From positions 1-52,301 of the forward strand of contig JAJZJU010000003.1 of the NCBI GenBank assembly GCA_021809895.1: DNA of 52,301 bases. Reading direction: 5' to 3'. The stretch comes from a bacterium (GTDB lineage Bacteria; Chloroflexota; Dormibacteria; Aeolococcales; Bog-877). Position numbers and translations under genes: made by a program. Under the pieces are notes generated by a model that was given only the letters and a program-made list of their open reading frames with translations, had not been told where the DNA came from and ran no database searches. Positions within the stretch are counted from its first letter, which is position 1, and each line of letters opens with the position of its first letter. Positions 52,048-52,301 of this stretch are shown piece after piece.

Positions 52048-52301
52048 TGGGGTTGGCAGCAGCTGGCGGAGAAGTGTGCGGTAGTGCCCATAAGGGCGGT
52101 TGAGTGAACCGGGAAGAGGTTGGCGCGTGGGGCAGTGGGTCAGGCTATGGACGACTTCTGTTGAGTGCGCCCTCCGACGACTGCTGGCGGGACATTCATG
52201 GTGTGAAGGATCAGGTCGCCCCGGCGTCAAGGCTTCGGCCAGCGCCACCGCTGGTTGAGCCGAAGCCCACAGGTCTGATCTTGGCTGTGGAGGTCAGGCA
52301 C
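52048..52301 (+). repeat. TnpB-related element end, copy C
   Basis: Reverse complement of the shared repeat. It carries WQQLAEKCAVVPIRAVE, the same GTGA frame break as the other copies, then extra small changes that break the reading frame (for example near 52120-52140). It runs off the right edge of the window. Confidence 0.85.

Overview
The window is high-G+C DNA whose genes have strongly G/C-ended third codon positions. It looks like a monoderm Terrabacteria-type genome, such as the Chloroflexota/Dormibacterota side or deep Actinomycetota. The basis is an F420 (FO synthase) gene of the fused FbiC type, a tmk plus c-di-AMP receptor pair, MoxR/DUF58/transglutaminase genes, a surface protein with a PNTG-type anchor, and several starts with a TANNNT hexamer only 5-9 bases upstream (leaderless style). 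This placement is inference; there is no rRNA gene to settle it.

Layout. 1-129 is the end of a degraded TnpB-related element. 147-9380 is a plus-strand block: tandem GNAT protein, R3H/AAA ATPase, thymidylate kinase, c-di-AMP receptor, MoxR ATPase, DUF58 protein, membrane transglutaminase and a beta-lactamase-fold hydrolase. 9352-13737 is a minus-strand run: Ppx/GppA phosphatase, CHAD protein, YcaQ-like protein, glycine-oxidase-like FAD enzyme. 13860-19302 is a plus-strand run: histidine phosphatase, PhoR-like kinase, PhoU, PhoB-like regulator, ABC exporter pair and MsrA. 19307-24801 holds two proteins with cyclic-nucleotide-binding domains (patatin lipase, MFS transporter) around a secreted DUF642-like protein.

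25-41.2 kb is the accessory part. It contains a lipoprotein, a graveyard of transposase fragments (TnpB-related, IS1182, IS1380), an ECF sigma factor coupled to a membrane protein with 13-residue tandem repeats, a TadE-TadG-TadE pseudopilin operon, an IS1634-family element with 17-bp inverted repeats, an IS4-family element with a perfect 10-bp target duplication, a large surface protein with repeated Ig-like modules, and an ISL3 remnant. GTAAC repeats spaced 11 bp, resembling Pho boxes, occur near the pseudopilin operon and the large surface protein; a PhoR/PhoU/PhoB set lies in the same window.

41.2-52 kb returns to housekeeping genes: aldo/keto reductase, NrdR, YggS, AI-2E-family permease, membrane sulfite-oxidase-like enzyme, RecJ, a small membrane protein, FbiC and an unknown Cys/His-rich protein. 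A metallo-beta-lactamase gene is then cut off by a third copy of the TnpB-related repeat, which runs off the right edge. The two edges of the window therefore lie in the same repeat family in opposite orientation.
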